64,000 nucleotides of DNA from Unio delphinus. Taxonomy: Eukaryota > Mollusca > Bivalvia > Unionida > Unionidae. The notes below the pieces were generated by a model. That model made no database searches. It was not told where the DNA came from and worked only from the letters and a program-made list of their open reading frames with translations. Location: contig JAQISU010000192.1 of NCBI GenBank assembly GCA_029339505.1, forward strand, positions 1,790,001 through 1,854,000. The letters run 5' to 3'. The position numbers and the translations under genes are program-made. Shown piece after piece: positions 33,350 through 48,156 of this stretch (its first letter is position 1; every line of letters starts with the position of its first letter).

Positions 33350-33480
33350 GTGAACATTTTGAAAAGAACTTTCAGTATTGTGAAATAAATCTCAAATATT
33401 CCTGAAAGTTCTATCACATGTCCAAATATATTCTGAATGATTTTCAGTGGTGTTCGGAATGAATTTGAATTTGAATGTGC
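33350..33480 (+). repeat. Dispersed repeat family R1, fragment
   Basis: It shares CAGTGGTGTTC...AATGTGCTGA.GTGC with 46367-46410, together with weaker upstream similarity in the same order (CAGTAT.GTGAA, AAATATTCCTGAAAGTTC against AATAGTCCTAAATGTTC). Confidence 0.5.
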
Positions 33481-33596
33481 TGACGTGCCTATATATATAT
33501 AATAAAACACGTAAAAAAACAAACAATCAACATTTCAAAATATATAACATTATGACTTGGTAGGTGTCCAAACTTGAGTAGACTGCTATAACTTGT

Positions 33597-33772
33597 GTAA
33601 ATGTGGCACCTAGTCCTCTTGACTTGTCTATGTGGCACCGAGTCCTCTTGACTTGTCCATGTGGAACAGAGTCCTCTTGACTTGTCTATGTGGTACCGAG
33701 TCCTCTTGACTTGTCCATGTCGTACCGAGTCCTCTTGACTTGTCTATGTCGTACCGAGTCCTCTTGACTTGA
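33597..33772. repeat. 29-bp minisatellite, 6 copies, alternating subtypes
   Basis: Units GAGTCCTCTTGACTTGT plus CTATGTGGCACC repeat every 29 bp (33611, 33640, 33669 and so on). The base after CTTGTC alternates strictly between CTAT and CCAT, and the following block changes from GTGGCACC to GTCGTACC along the array. Confidence 0.95.
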
Positions 33773-34424
33773 TGATAGATTCTCATACCTAATATGGAAG
33801 TGATTTTAATTTTGAATTAAACATATATTTTAGATGATCTCGTGGAACACTTTATCCATTTTTTTTCTCTCAAAATTAAACCATACATGCGTTCAAATGA
33901 CATTTTTATCGAGTTTTCGTCCATGGTACCTTTACGTCATTCAAACATTAGCTCCGGTTACGAATAGAAGAACATTGCGAGGTAGGCAAACTCGTCGACT
34001 GGTGCAAAAGGTCATTTCCAAACAACTAGTTAAAAGACTTACATATAAACGTTAAGTAAAAAGATTCACATACAACAATCTTATCCAAACATTATCTCAG
34101 TGTAGAAAGTACTTCCATTGTTGTAGAGAGAAATGTATACAATTAGGAGAAATGACGACATAAAAACCCAATCTACGCAAATGACAACAGTATCTCATTG
34201 TTAGTTATAGTTGATATAATAAGTGTTGTTACATTCAAATCAAAAGATCAAAAGGTAATCACTCTTCAAAATATATATCATTAATATCTCTTTGTAAAGT
34301 TGATCCCGTGTCGCCCTGACAAATAAATGGCAAACACGATGGAGAAATTTCAGCATCGAAACAATAAGTGTGTTATGATAGAATTACTGCCGGTAATTCT
34401 AAAACGGAACGGAAAATAGTTTGA
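33773..34424. other. AT-rich DNA, nothing recognised
   Basis: A 73-codon frame at 33834-34055 has no recognised motif. Confidence 0.3.
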
Positions 34425-34489
<65 letters not shown>

Positions 34490-34624
34490 TAATACTTATT
34501 TGTATGAATAGCAGTAGTAATATTATTATTATCATCATTATTATATTATATTATATTATATTATATTATATTATATTATATTATATTATATTATATTATA
34601 TTATATTATATTATATTATATTAT
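34425..34624. repeat. (AAT)n followed by (TTATA)n
   Basis: AAT 34425-34487, then after about 50 bp of TTA/TAG-rich text a 5-bp TTATA array to 34624. The pentamer has the same base rotation as the 5-bp array at 5.7 kb (ATAAT). Confidence 0.97.
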
Positions 34625-34885
34625 TAAATAATACTAATAACAAACAATGTAGATGTAGGTCATAAACTATTTTTATTTAGAATTAAATTATGATAGAAAG
34701 AGTGTAAGATTATGTCTTTGTATAAGAATAGGGACTACAGTGGTCAAGCCAGATATACTCGTTAAGACCAAGTCTTACTTTTTGTCAATTTTGTAATCAC
34801 TACTTTTTATTTCATGCGTGCTTATGATGAGTCATCAGGTCTAATACTCCAACTTGCATGTAGGGCCAAAAACCTTCCTCTAAAA

Positions 34886-36296
<1,411 letters not shown>

Positions 36297-36575
36297 AGAA
36301 TCCAGGCACTTGAAATGAGATGCTACAGAACCATCCTCGGCATCTCTTACGTGGACCACATGACAAATGAAGAACTGCATAACACCATCAGGCGCAAAGT
36401 ATGCCATTATGAAGACCTTCTTACCACCATCAAAAAGAGAAAGCTGAAATGGTATGGCCATGTCACTGGAGCCAACAGTCCGTCTACAACTGTCCTGCAA
36501 TGCAATGTACAGGGAACCAGAAATAGAGGTAGGCAGAGGAAAAAGTGGAGTGACAACATCACAGAATGGATTCCT
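36297..36575 (+). pseudogene. LINE reverse transcriptase C-terminal fragment
   Basis: The open frame reads RIQALEMRCYRTILGISYVD, then HMTNEELHNTIRRK and LLTTIKKRKLKWYGHVTGAN, then GTRNRGRQRKKWSDNITEWI. This is the well-known tail of a class of animal non-LTR retrotransposon proteins, whose typical forms are RR.L.I.W.DHVTNEEV, KKRKL.WYGHV.R and KGRRRGRQ.KRWEDNI.EW. The usual start of the protein is missing, and similarity stops after EWI, so it is a ~93-codon fragment. Within it I see no stop, so it is younger than the minus-strand remnants at 2.5-8.7 kb, which belong to another LINE type. The minus-strand frame over it (36288-36590) is a shadow. Confidence 0.88.
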
Positions 36576-39465
36576 GTTGGACGGACACATGTATATGTTA
36601 TCTATGACATCTGCTTGAAATTTCCTTCATTAATTGCATCTCACTGAATTAGTAAACATAACTCATCATAAATTTTTATCTATACTTCATCATATTGCTT
36701 TCAATTTGACATTATTGTGCATAAATAAGTATAGAACATTTTATGTTATAATTCCAGTAATTCGAATTTAATCTTTAAATCAATTTTGAAGTATGATTTT
36801 TCTTTGTAAACAATCATAATACTATTTTTCATATAAATGATAAATCGTGTTGTAGTTGGTGGTTTTTACAAGCTAAACAAACAGCGGACCGTTTTATTCG
36901 TTATACGTTATGTCTACCTGTCCTTCATCTTTTATGAACCTTTATAACATCTTCCGGCCCATTCCTGTATTGCCTTTATAATGTCTATAGTCACATTCCA
37001 GCCTGTTTCCTATTTGGCTTTCATAACGTCTGCTGGTCTTTTCTGTAGGGCCCTGATAAAGGCGAGGACGTGATATCCACTTCTGTTGTAGAATATGAAT
37101 TTTCAGGAGAGCTGATAAATAAAGGTAAACTGTTATGACGAAGGAAAAGTACCGGAATCCTGGAGAACTTCCATTACTTCGAGATAATGGCGTCCAAGAG
37201 ATAATTGAAGTAAGACATATCCGATGATTTCATGTATACCAATACATTCTCGAAATGAGAAAAGGTAACACAGCCTAAAAACCTTTAGAACATTTCATTT
37301 CATTTCAACTAAATTTTATATCTTGTAAACTATACCTTTTGGTATCCAGATGCCGTTTTGGTATTAAAATAGTATAAACAAGTAGTAAATAGTAAATAGT
37401 AAATAGTAATAGTAATAGTAAAAACGAATAATAACGGAGAGGAATAAAATCAGGTAATTAAGAGAAATTTGTTTGTGAAGGTCAACACAACAGCAATCAA
37501 GCTTAGATAAATTATTGCTACAACGATACCTTTAAATTTGTTTTCTTAGTCACTGACAAATATCGATACAAATGAATGAAAAGACGTGAGATATTAAAAG
37601 ATAATATCTAGTACCTACTCTTACTAGGTAGCCTTCTGTACAAGATTTATAATGGGGAAATCCGTCTAAAATTAATCCACGATGTAGTATCCATTTAACG
37701 TTTTGCGTCATTTGACTGCTTGCCGGATGGTGTGTAAAAACGCTTCGTTTTTTTCTGAGATAAGGCATATTATTAGTTTGTATTTTTGTTTTAGTTGTTT
37801 ATTTTTTCTTCAACTAGCTACTTTATAAAAAGACACCACACTACTAAGGTAAGCATCATCAATCACCGCATCAGATGGAATTCATATAGTATCGTAATAG
37901 AAACCACACCTAATGGTTGGTAAATCACGTGGTAAAGCTAAAATACTAAAACTGATACATTGTTACCACCATGTCAAATTTCTCTTGCACTTATTTTACT
38001 GATGCAGATAAAAAGAAAACTTCATGCTGGTGTATGATTGTTATAAATTATCTTATGTAAATGTTGGTCCAAAGAATATTTTATCCTTTCCAAGGCAATG
38101 AGATAATAAAGAAAAACTTATTTCTGTCTCCTTTTCCGTTTGGAGTACTAAAATAAGGATACTATTATAAATGTCACCTCTTGGAACATGCTAGTTGAAG
38201 CTGATAATTTAAGGTTATTAGAAATATTACACATGACGCTGCATCCACGTGTAGGTTTTTAATATAAGTTTTAATAATACGATTTCAAGTACTAGCAATA
38301 GCTGTAAATTCCAGGGTGAATTTCAAAGTGAAAGATTTGGAGATATTTTTATTCTGGTCGAAAACGAGAAATTATGTCTTTGTCGGATGAACACGATACC
38401 ATCCTCTTGTATCTCTAATATGGGACGTATAAACATAAAGCAATGAGCTGCCCAGAACTGTCAGTGATGTTTATCGCAACCAATCATAAAGTACACCGAC
38501 AATCTGGAGAAGAAAAAAAAAGTGACTACCCAAATTCATGTCGCTGGGAGCAATTGGTACAACAGGAATTTAATAATCATGTTATTTACACGAAAAATAG
38601 TTTCTCGATTGTGTCTCGATACGAAGAGGCAATTATAGAGTTCTCTATTAATCTTTTAATTACAGAAGACTGTTTACAATGCGTCCCTTGTAATGCATGA
38701 TTGTCATCTGATCTTGAACTCTAGAGTGGCTGGTAATAAAGAATAATTATGGTTTATTTCATTTTGAGTGAAGGACATATTCTTAATTTAATTTTAATTA
38801 GCACCGGCCTTTCATATCTAGATCCCGATAGGTATTCTGATTGCTGGAAAGTGACTGAGTTTTCTTTACACGAAGATTTAAAACACTCAACCTACTACGC
38901 GGGAAATGTCTTTCTCGATCAGCATCCAAAACATAAGCTTTAGATGTAATTTTGTAATTATATATTAACTTTGATTAGAATGTCGTTTGGGGCACATATT
39001 TAAATGCAGACTCAAATTAATTAGACATACTGCAGTTTACCGGAAGTTCAAAACAGTTAAGTATTTCTGAGGAATGTGCCCCGACCCTCTCTTAGAAAAA
39101 AGATAAATCCACAGACTCTGCACTTTTCATTAAAAAAAATTATTTATTGAGTCTCCAAGTCATTTCAAGGAACTTGAAATGGGAGGAGAAATGGCTACAA
39201 TATACGATTTACGCAATCGACCGAACTTCTCTCGACTAAAATCCAGACATGAAATAGGAACAACAACAAAACACTGTCCTTAATTATTTGATACTCCAAT
39301 AAAAAAAACTACCTGGAAATGTTAAAACGGATAGCAGTTTCCTTAATTTTAAAACGTTAAAACACAAATCGATAGCGTTTCGTTTTATAATCATTCTTGT
39401 TATCTATCTAATACTCTTTTAGTAATACTAGGACCAGAAACCTATACAGCGACCTTAAACAAATC
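36576..39465. other. AT-rich DNA with unrecognised short ORFs
   Basis: Degenerate repeats of about 40 bp (CTTTATAACATCTTCC..CATTCCTGTA) lie at 36935-37050 and an imperfect GTAAATA/GTAATA run at 37380-37425. Frames at 37550-37768 (minus), 38443-38700 and 38749-38943 (plus) start with or near ATG but show no family I know. Confidence 0.35.
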
Positions 39466-39600
39466 TGTTAGAGCAATCATCTGATAGACAATGCCACTGT
39501 AGGGTAGAAGCAGAAAATTAATATCATTATATACTTTTACTTGAAAAACACTTCAAAGTCAAAATCTAAAACTAAATACTAACATAATGTTATTTCCCCA
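39466..39600. repeat. Dispersed repeat family R2, copy 2
   Basis: It shares GGTAGAAGCAGAAA and following blocks with 3478-3621 in the same orientation. See that entry. Confidence 0.45.
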
Positions 39601-40324
39601 TAACAACAAATAATCTTCTGATGACTCGTGTAAAATCGAAACACGCCAAAACTTCAATATTTGTAAATGTTTGTATGTTGCTTTTGTGGTTTTGCTTTTT
39701 TTTTAAAAATTACATTAAGGATATAATATGTGCTAATTATTTTGTGAGTTTTCCTTAGATTCTAAACATTTTTTTTAAACAATGCAATGACAAACTGATA
39801 TGGACTTTGTAGTCTGAAATAAAGAATTCTTATCTTATATCCGATTTAAGTACAGCACAAATGAAATCCTATTCTTTCCTTAGTTTGGTAATACCATTTA
39901 TAAATTTACTTGACTATCTGATTTCCTTCTTTAAACATAATTTTGTATTTTTCAGCACGTCTCATTTTGTTTTCCTTCTTTGTCACATTTAACTATTTTT
40001 ACAGCATTATACAGGCATGGAGAAGAGGGTATCTAACGTTATGTTAATTTTTAGTCCGACCCATATTACAAAGTTTAGCACAAAATTATGCTTGAAAAAC
40101 AAAAAGAAACAAGCAAAGGCTTGTGTTCCAGCAAAGTACTTTTTTCACAGAGTTTGTAGATTTTCTGCATGAAATGACTATTTTGTGAGTTTTCTCGAAA
40201 TTACAATTAATTATGCAGATAGATGTTGAAAAATGACAGGCTGGTTTTACAATGAAATATGCATATACCGTTTTAAAAGTGACACGTTGGTTTTACAATA
40301 AAATAATTGTTACATTGTGCCCAC
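39601..40324. other. AT-rich DNA, nothing recognised
   Basis: No feature seen. GACA.G.TGGTTTTACAATAAAAT-like text repeats once at about 40235 and 40280. Confidence 0.35.
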
Positions 40325-40410
40325 GTGTTAGACATCACTATAAACAGCCATACTGCAGACATCGTAGCGATATGACTAAACATTGCTAAAGCTATGTTGA
40401 AAATCCAAAT
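40325..40410 (+). mobile_element. SINE S1 3'-end fragment
   Basis: GTTAGACATCACTATAAACA and GCAGACATCGTAGCGATATG then ACTAAACATTGCTAAAGC match the 3' ends of the copies at 43.4 and 51.6 kb. The head and body are absent (5' truncated). Confidence 0.82.
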
Positions 40411-43129
40411 AACGCACATACACAAGCATAAAATAAAAAATAAGCTTGTTTGTTATACGGTTTGTAGTAACGTAAAGTGTTGTTGATAAGCATAGAAATT
40501 AATATGATTAAAGTAACAAGCACCAAAACCATTTATAATTGTACAACGTTCTTTATTTCCTTCGTTTCGTTATTAAACGTTAAACCTACCACCGATAAGC
40601 ACAATTGTTGGGATTAAATATTATATCTATATTTATGAAAGCTCTGTATAACAACAAAATATGTCTAAACTAAAACACGTCTATACTTAAATTAGTACAA
40701 AATAATCCACAATTTCCTACACAATTTCTAATTCACTATTTTATTTTCAACGTTGATTAATGCGAGTTACAAACAAATCATTTTGGAAAGATCATACCGC
40801 AAGATTCTTATCACCTTTACACTATGTAAATATGTGTTAATTTTTTGAATTGCTATGTCATTTAAAAATGACAATGAATACCACAAGTCTCGTCAAGCTC
40901 GTCAAGCTCGCCAATATTTCTCTAAATAGGCATGAATTTTATCCTTGAAATATGAGAAATAACTGATGACTCTTAGGTGAACAATAGCTAACATCAGGTA
41001 ACTAGATTTCTGTCCTGTTGCAGAGCAGCATCATGAGTACAATAGGGACACTCTAGCGACTTACCGTAAAACGTCGTATAGTGGTTGTCACGCGAGGTTT
41101 GGGATCGACTTTAAAGAAAAAATTACACCACTGAATGCGTTGTGTTGCAACTAAACATTTATGGACTAAATTGGCACTTTACCGTACAGGACTGTTTTTT
41201 GTTTGAATATTGTTTGGGAGTTACGAAATATAAGCCTACATTCATCTTGCGTTTGTTAATTTTATTTTAAATTGAATTCGCGATATTTATGTTTTATTGA
41301 TTAAACTTCATGCTTACCTGACATTACCAAACATTTGCAATTTTTGTACTCATCACTAAAAGCGTTTTGCCAAAATGTACTTGAGACATTCTTGGTGCCG
41401 TCGATTTACGGCTCGTCGTCAATTCTTGACAGTTTCAGGACGTTCATTCTTACCCCGTTATTAAACTCCAATCGACTTTTTCAAGTTTGATTCAAATATG
41501 CTTTGCTCCGAATAATTCCTATTTACCTAACTTATTAAAACTAATGTTAATCCTATCGAAAAGACGACAAGCGTCAAGTTATTTCTCTGCAAAGTTTGAA
41601 TTCTTGTACACATTTAGCTGCCTTCATAAAACACGACACTGCTAAATGAAAGTAAAACATACATAACATTCAAGCGGACTTCATATGGCCAAAACTTGCA
41701 AAGATATTTCATCCTTTTGATAACCCGTTCATTGATTGCACTACCACTAAAATGCTTTGCTTGTGGAATTATTTAAAAGAGGATTATTTGTTCCGCCAAA
41801 AGCGACTCTATATTTTGAGCCCAGAGACATACTCGCAAACAATTGACATACACAATTGTAAAAACAAAGAATAGACGTCATGCCCGTGCCATTGATTGAG
41901 ACAATGTACTTTCATGAAGACTAATTTATATGACTCTGTTTTGAGGAAATATACTTTGTAGGGACAAAACAACATTCCAGTCCCCGGATTTCCGCTGTCA
42001 GAAAGCTGTCTTTATTTACGTCCTGAAATGAGCAATTCCAATTTTTGTCTTCGTAATATTGATATTTTAAGCTGTTGTGAGACAATTTGGACAAAACATT
42101 ATTATTTTAGTTTTGTTTTGTGTTTTTTGTTCTGACAGCAATGATTTCAAATGGACTAATCACTTAGCTGTTGAAATGAAGGTAAAACTCCTAGTTGAGA
42201 TATTATAATGGGTAATATATGGCATTTCTACCCTTCGTGATGTTAAGTACTCAGCGTGTAAGCTTTTTGTTCTGGTTGTCCAATTCTTTATTTTGTGCCT
42301 ATCTCTCAATTTATCTATATGACCAATCGAACAGGCTTCCGATTTGCAAACACAAGCGAATCGTGAAAGACGACATGGTGATTTTGAAATGTCATTGTTC
42401 ATCATTCCTGGAACAAATATCAAGTGGTGACCCGATAATGTCAACAATTGCACTGCATAAATTCTCTTTTCATAATCTGTCAGTCTAAAGTCGTAAATTC
42501 AAGCAAATAATGGGAGAAATACGCTGAGGTAGAACCGTTTTAAATCCCAAATGAGACGAAGGGCTTTCCAGACTCTATTAAACCTGGATTTTAATAATTG
42601 GTGTCTTTTTTAAAATATTTGCTGTTCTTTGTCTATAAATTAGTCAATGTTTTAGTCTCCTGGAGTGGTTATTTACGGCCAATGTCTCTAATGGATACAG
42701 CAATCTATCATCTTGTGAATTTTAAAATCATGCTTTGGATGCTGAGCGATGATGCTACTTTGCTATCTCGAATGTCGAGGACTGCTGTAATTGAATAGTT
42801 ATAATGACTAATGTACAGTACTGCTAAAGTATTAGAATTCTGATTGGAATCGCGGTATTTATGCCTACAAGTTAGGAACTGGGAAAATATTTGTGACTAT
42901 AATGAACTAAATATTATTTTAATTTGAAGAAATCTGTTTCACATCAGACCCCTGCCATAATAGAAATAGAAAAGAAGAGATACTAATAACTGCGTGGGTA
43001 ACTGTAAGTTATGTGACTTTTGTTCAACTCAACTTGTCAGATAAAACGCCATTTGAGGTACATGTTCAGTACAGACTTGGAAACCCATATATGTTGAGAC
43101 CATCGCCGCAGCTTGCCTAGAAAGCTCCG
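40411..43129. other. AT-rich DNA, nothing recognised
   Basis: About 2.7 kb with only short frames (42160-42453 minus, 42219-42488 and 42598-42798 plus). A triplicated CTCGTCAAG lies near 40889-40912. No gene recognised. Confidence 0.35.
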
Positions 43130-43415
43130 GTTTTTTATGGGTCAGAACGTCGGATGCGGGAGATCGCGGGTTTGAAGCCCGGCTGAGTCATTCCAGAGAC
43201 AGGTTAAAATGATACTAGCAGATGCCTCACTAAGCTCTCAGCATTAAGAGGTTAGTGTTAGGACCGGTCGGTCTGATGTCAGGATAATGGGACATGATGC
43301 TCTGCGTCTGCAGAATGATGCCCCAGTGCTAGACATCACAATATATTGCCACACTGCATATATCGTAGCGATATGACTAAGACTGTTAAAGCTTCGTTTT
43401 AAAAAAATTCCAAAA
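43130..43415 (+). mobile_element. SINE S1, nearly full length, plus strand
   Basis: The tRNA-like head starts at GCTCCGG (43134) and box B is GGGTTTGAAGCCC. The body includes CATTAAGAGGTTAGTGTTAG, GGTCGGTCTGATGTCAGGAT and GATGCCCCAGTGCTAGACAT, and the end is ATCGTAGCGATATGACTAAG then TGTTAAAGCTTCGTTT plus a short A-run. Box A has been damaged (GTTTTTTATGGGTCAGAACG). Confidence 0.88.
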
Positions 43416-44740
<1,325 letters not shown>

Positions 44741-45076
44741 TGTACAGTAAAATGAAATGCATTCAGTTGCATAAACACATTCCACCAAAATATATTATTT
44801 TGGTAGGGATATTTTTTTATCGGCAATTGAAGAACGAACTATTTATTTTTATATCATTTTTATGTTGTTCCAGTAAAAACTAAATAAAGATCGAAATGAG
44901 TTAAAAAGTACTTTCTTTAATTAATATCTACAGCAAGAAGATAGGTGCAGTTTAAGTTTAAATTTTCTACCAGAGAACGTAACGTCATACAAAGAACAAA
45001 ACATCAGTCACCCTCGGAAGGAAGAGAGTATATCCCAATCATTGTAAAAAAACACGAGTTCCAGAACTACTCCCCT

Positions 45077-45077
<1 letters not shown>

Positions 45078-45149
<72 letters not shown>

Positions 45150-45184
45150 TAATAATAATAATAATAATTAATAAATAAATAAAT
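45078..45184. repeat. (AAT)n with (AAAT)n end
   Basis: About 30 AAT units with one GAT interruption, then TTAATAAATAAATAAAT. Confidence 0.97.
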
Positions 45185-45339
45185 CGATTATGAATTAGGG
45201 AATAATATTCATCCTTTGTTTTGAATTTATCATAATCACTGTTAATTATTTATATTCTGTTTGGAGGTTTGTTACTTGAAAATTTCACTGATTTCTCATA
45301 TCTAAACAAGAATGAAACACGTGGATTATGTTCCTCAGT

Positions 45340-45870
45340 TGCTGTACAATTATCACTAGTATGGACTATTTATCTACGCTGTCTGTACAAGTATTCAACA
45401 GTAACGACGCCTTGCATCGGTATCTGTACAAGTATCAATAGTAACGACGCCTTGCTTCAGTATATGTACAAGTATTAACAGTAACGACGCCTTGCTTCAG
45501 TATCTATACAAGTATTAACAGTAACGACGCCTTGCTTCAGTATCTATACAAATATCAACAGTAACGACGCCTTGTTTCAGTATATGTACAAGTAACAAAC
45601 GTCCTGGTTTAGTATCCGTACAATCATCAATAGTATGGACTATCCTCTTCAACATCCGTACAAGTATCAACAGTAAGGACTTTCGTGTTCAATATCTATA
45701 CAAGTATCAACAATATGGACCCTCTTCATCAATATCGGAACGAGTAGCAATAGTATTGACCATCGTTTTCAGAATCTGTACAAGTAGCAATAGTATTGAC
45801 TATCGTTTTCAGTATCTGTACAAATAAAAGCAAAATAGATTATTACCTTCTTTAATATCGATAGAGGTAT
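45340..45870. repeat. 40-bp minisatellite, about 12 units
   Basis: Units GTACAAGTATTAACAGTAACG plus ACGCCTTGCTTCAGTATCT start every 40-41 bp (45385, 45426, 45466 and so on). The middle-left copies (45385-45600) are nearly identical. Units to the right (45600-45850, with AGTATGGACTATC.T.TTCA) and the first one on the left are strongly diverged. Confidence 0.93.
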
Positions 45871-46244
45871 CAACAGCATATCCCTCTAGGTGAATCAGTC
45901 AATATGGTTCCAAACCGGACAATAAACACTTTGTTTTAAACAAGTTTTCTGGCATCCTATACGCAGATTTAACAAAACACGACGAACCCATTGATGTAAA
46001 ATTCATCTCAAACATAAGAACCTCAATTTCCCTTGGTTAATACATAATTTGTATTCCTGTTAGGCATAGTAAAAAAGCTTTGTATCTATGCAATTAAAAA
46101 TCGTAAACCATTAATTAATAATAATTTGATGCCTTTGGGTCATCAATAATTTTCTTTCATCATCCCCATATACAAAATTATTTTGCCTACATTATGTCAC
46201 GACTATATGGTATTAAACTAAGTAACATAAAAGAGCACAACCAG
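45871..46244. other. AT-rich DNA, nothing recognised
   Basis: No feature seen. Confidence 0.35.
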
Positions 46245-46760
46245 CAAGTTTTGCAAAATCCAACAAATAATTAATTTCCCTAACATGCAGTATAGTGAAT
46301 TAAATTCCAAATAGTCCTAAATGTTCAACTTCAAGTCCTAATTTTTGAAGATTCAATTGAATTCCAGTGGTGTTCCAAATAAGTTCCAATATAGAATGTG
46401 CTGATGTGCATTTTGTCATGAATGATCTAACATGCCAATGACCTGGAATGTGGAGAACATGCAAACAGTCTTTTGATGTGACGCAATAATATGAATCCAA
46501 ATATCCTTTTCTGAATTCACGATAATACTAAAGTATTGCTTTAGTCAAAGAGTATTTTTGAGCATTTTGTAATTCCAGTGAATACTAATTTAAATAAATA
46601 TATCCACCTAAAATAAAAACGTAACACAGCAATAAGACTGATTCTGCTTTACATGTTAATGAGTAATTAATAATTTATGAAGTAAACAAATTATATAAAA
46701 TGTTAAGACACTAATATGTGGGTCAGTCTTCTCTCTATAACACTAAACAATGACAAGTTC
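46245..46760 (+). repeat. Dispersed repeat family R1, copy 4 (head and middle)
   Basis: Its head matches copies 1 and 3 (TTTGCAAAATCCAACAA, ATTTCCCTAACATGC, AAGTCCTAA), its centre matches the 33.4-kb fragment, and its right half matches copy 2 (TCTGAATTCACGATAAT, AATAAGACTGATTCTG, AAGTAAACAA). It therefore links the partial copies into one family. Confidence 0.55.
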
Positions 46761-47609
46761 AGGAATTTCCAAGTGGAAAATTGATGTCATACACCTTGAC
46801 TCGAGTTAACATGTTTACCTACATTATTCATGATCTGAAGATTTAATCTTTGTTCATATGTTGTTTACTAAATAAATGTCACTAGTCAGATACACCATTT
46901 AAGACTAAAATCAGTTACAAAATACAGATATACATAACATGTTATCACTGAGATAAGCCAACAAACAATACAAATGAAATAAACAAAACAGTTATTTTAC
47001 ACCACGTAAAGTTTGTATTATTGCACTCCTTCAATACAAGTGTTTCCACAACCTCAAATCTTTGATCTATTGTTAGATATTGGCGTACATGTATATAATT
47101 GTATGTGACTAATGAGATTGGCTTACTAAAACTCTGTGCTTTCCAAGAAAAGATCCTCGGATGAATAAAACAACAGGTATTTGTCTTAACTAAGAAAGAA
47201 TTTCTAAATTAGGGTCACCATATTTAAAATTATTTCACTCTGATAACCTACCATTGTTTTTAATAACCACAGCATTCGTCTTTTCTATATTAGCATATTA
47301 CATGCAATACATGATGTTTGCCTTGTTTCGAAACCATCTGGAGTTGGAGAGGTTACTACAATAATATTAGCAAATTATCACAACATAAATACATGAAATA
47401 ATTTTAATTCAATACCCTAAATACCTTTAATTCTTAATTCTTCTTTCAGATCATATATGTGTTCTTCGAAAACAAGACAAAAAAAGCAATCCTCTAGTCT
47501 TCTTCCAGAGAAATCCTTCACCACGACTATTTCTATGTAATCAGTAGATTTAATTTCGCTACATATGTTGCTTTATTATGGTTGTTGTGGTCGTCATCGC
47601 CACTAATTT
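46761..47609. other. AT-rich DNA, nothing recognised
   Basis: May include the continuation of the R1 repeat. No gene recognised. Confidence 0.35.
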
Positions 47610-47630
47610 TATTATTATTATTATTATTAT

Positions 47631-47700
<70 letters not shown>
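47610..47700. repeat. (ATT)n-(AGT)n trinucleotide tract
   Basis: Seven ATT followed by about 23 AGT. The Val-run frame over it is an artefact. Confidence 0.98.
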
Positions 47701-47701
<1 letters not shown>

Positions 47702-47729
47702 CATTTGAGTAATTATGTGTGTGTGATTA

Positions 47730-47994
47730 GGACGTTTAACGTAGCTTTAACAATTTTTCAGTCATATTGCTTCAATGTATACAATGAGGCAGTTTATAGT
47801 GATGTCTACCACTGGGGCATCATGCCGCAGACATGTAGCATGATATTCCACCCAGTCACATTATCCTGACACCAGGCTGACCAGTCCTAACACTAACCTC
47901 TTAATGCTGAGCTGTTAGTACCATTTTTTTGTAAGTCTGGTATGACTCGGCCGGAGATCGAACCCATGACCTCTCGCTATCTTTTATTGGCCAA
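47730..47994 (-). mobile_element. SINE S1, damaged head, minus strand
   Basis: The minus strand carries GGTCATGGGTTCGATCTCCG (box B), CGGCCGAGTCATACCAGAC, CATTAAGAGGTTAGTGTTAG, GACTGGTCAGCCTGGTGTCA, GGATAATGTGACTGGGTGG and the GATGCCCCAGTGGTAGACAT end. The box A side is diverged or replaced (GGCCAATAAAAGATAGCGAG). Confidence 0.85.
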
Positions 47995-48081
47995 CTTGTT
48001 GCAGTTTACATATTACATATCAAAGACATGATATATTAAAAATAAATGTGCTAATCGTTGCAGTTTAATATATGTTAAAAC

Positions 48082-48086
<5 letters not shown>

Positions 48087-48135
<49 letters not shown>

Positions 48136-48156
48136 AACACAAACACAAACACACAG
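48087..48156. repeat. (AC)n microsatellite
   Basis: AC to about 48130, then AAACAAACACAAACACAAAC. Confidence 0.97.
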
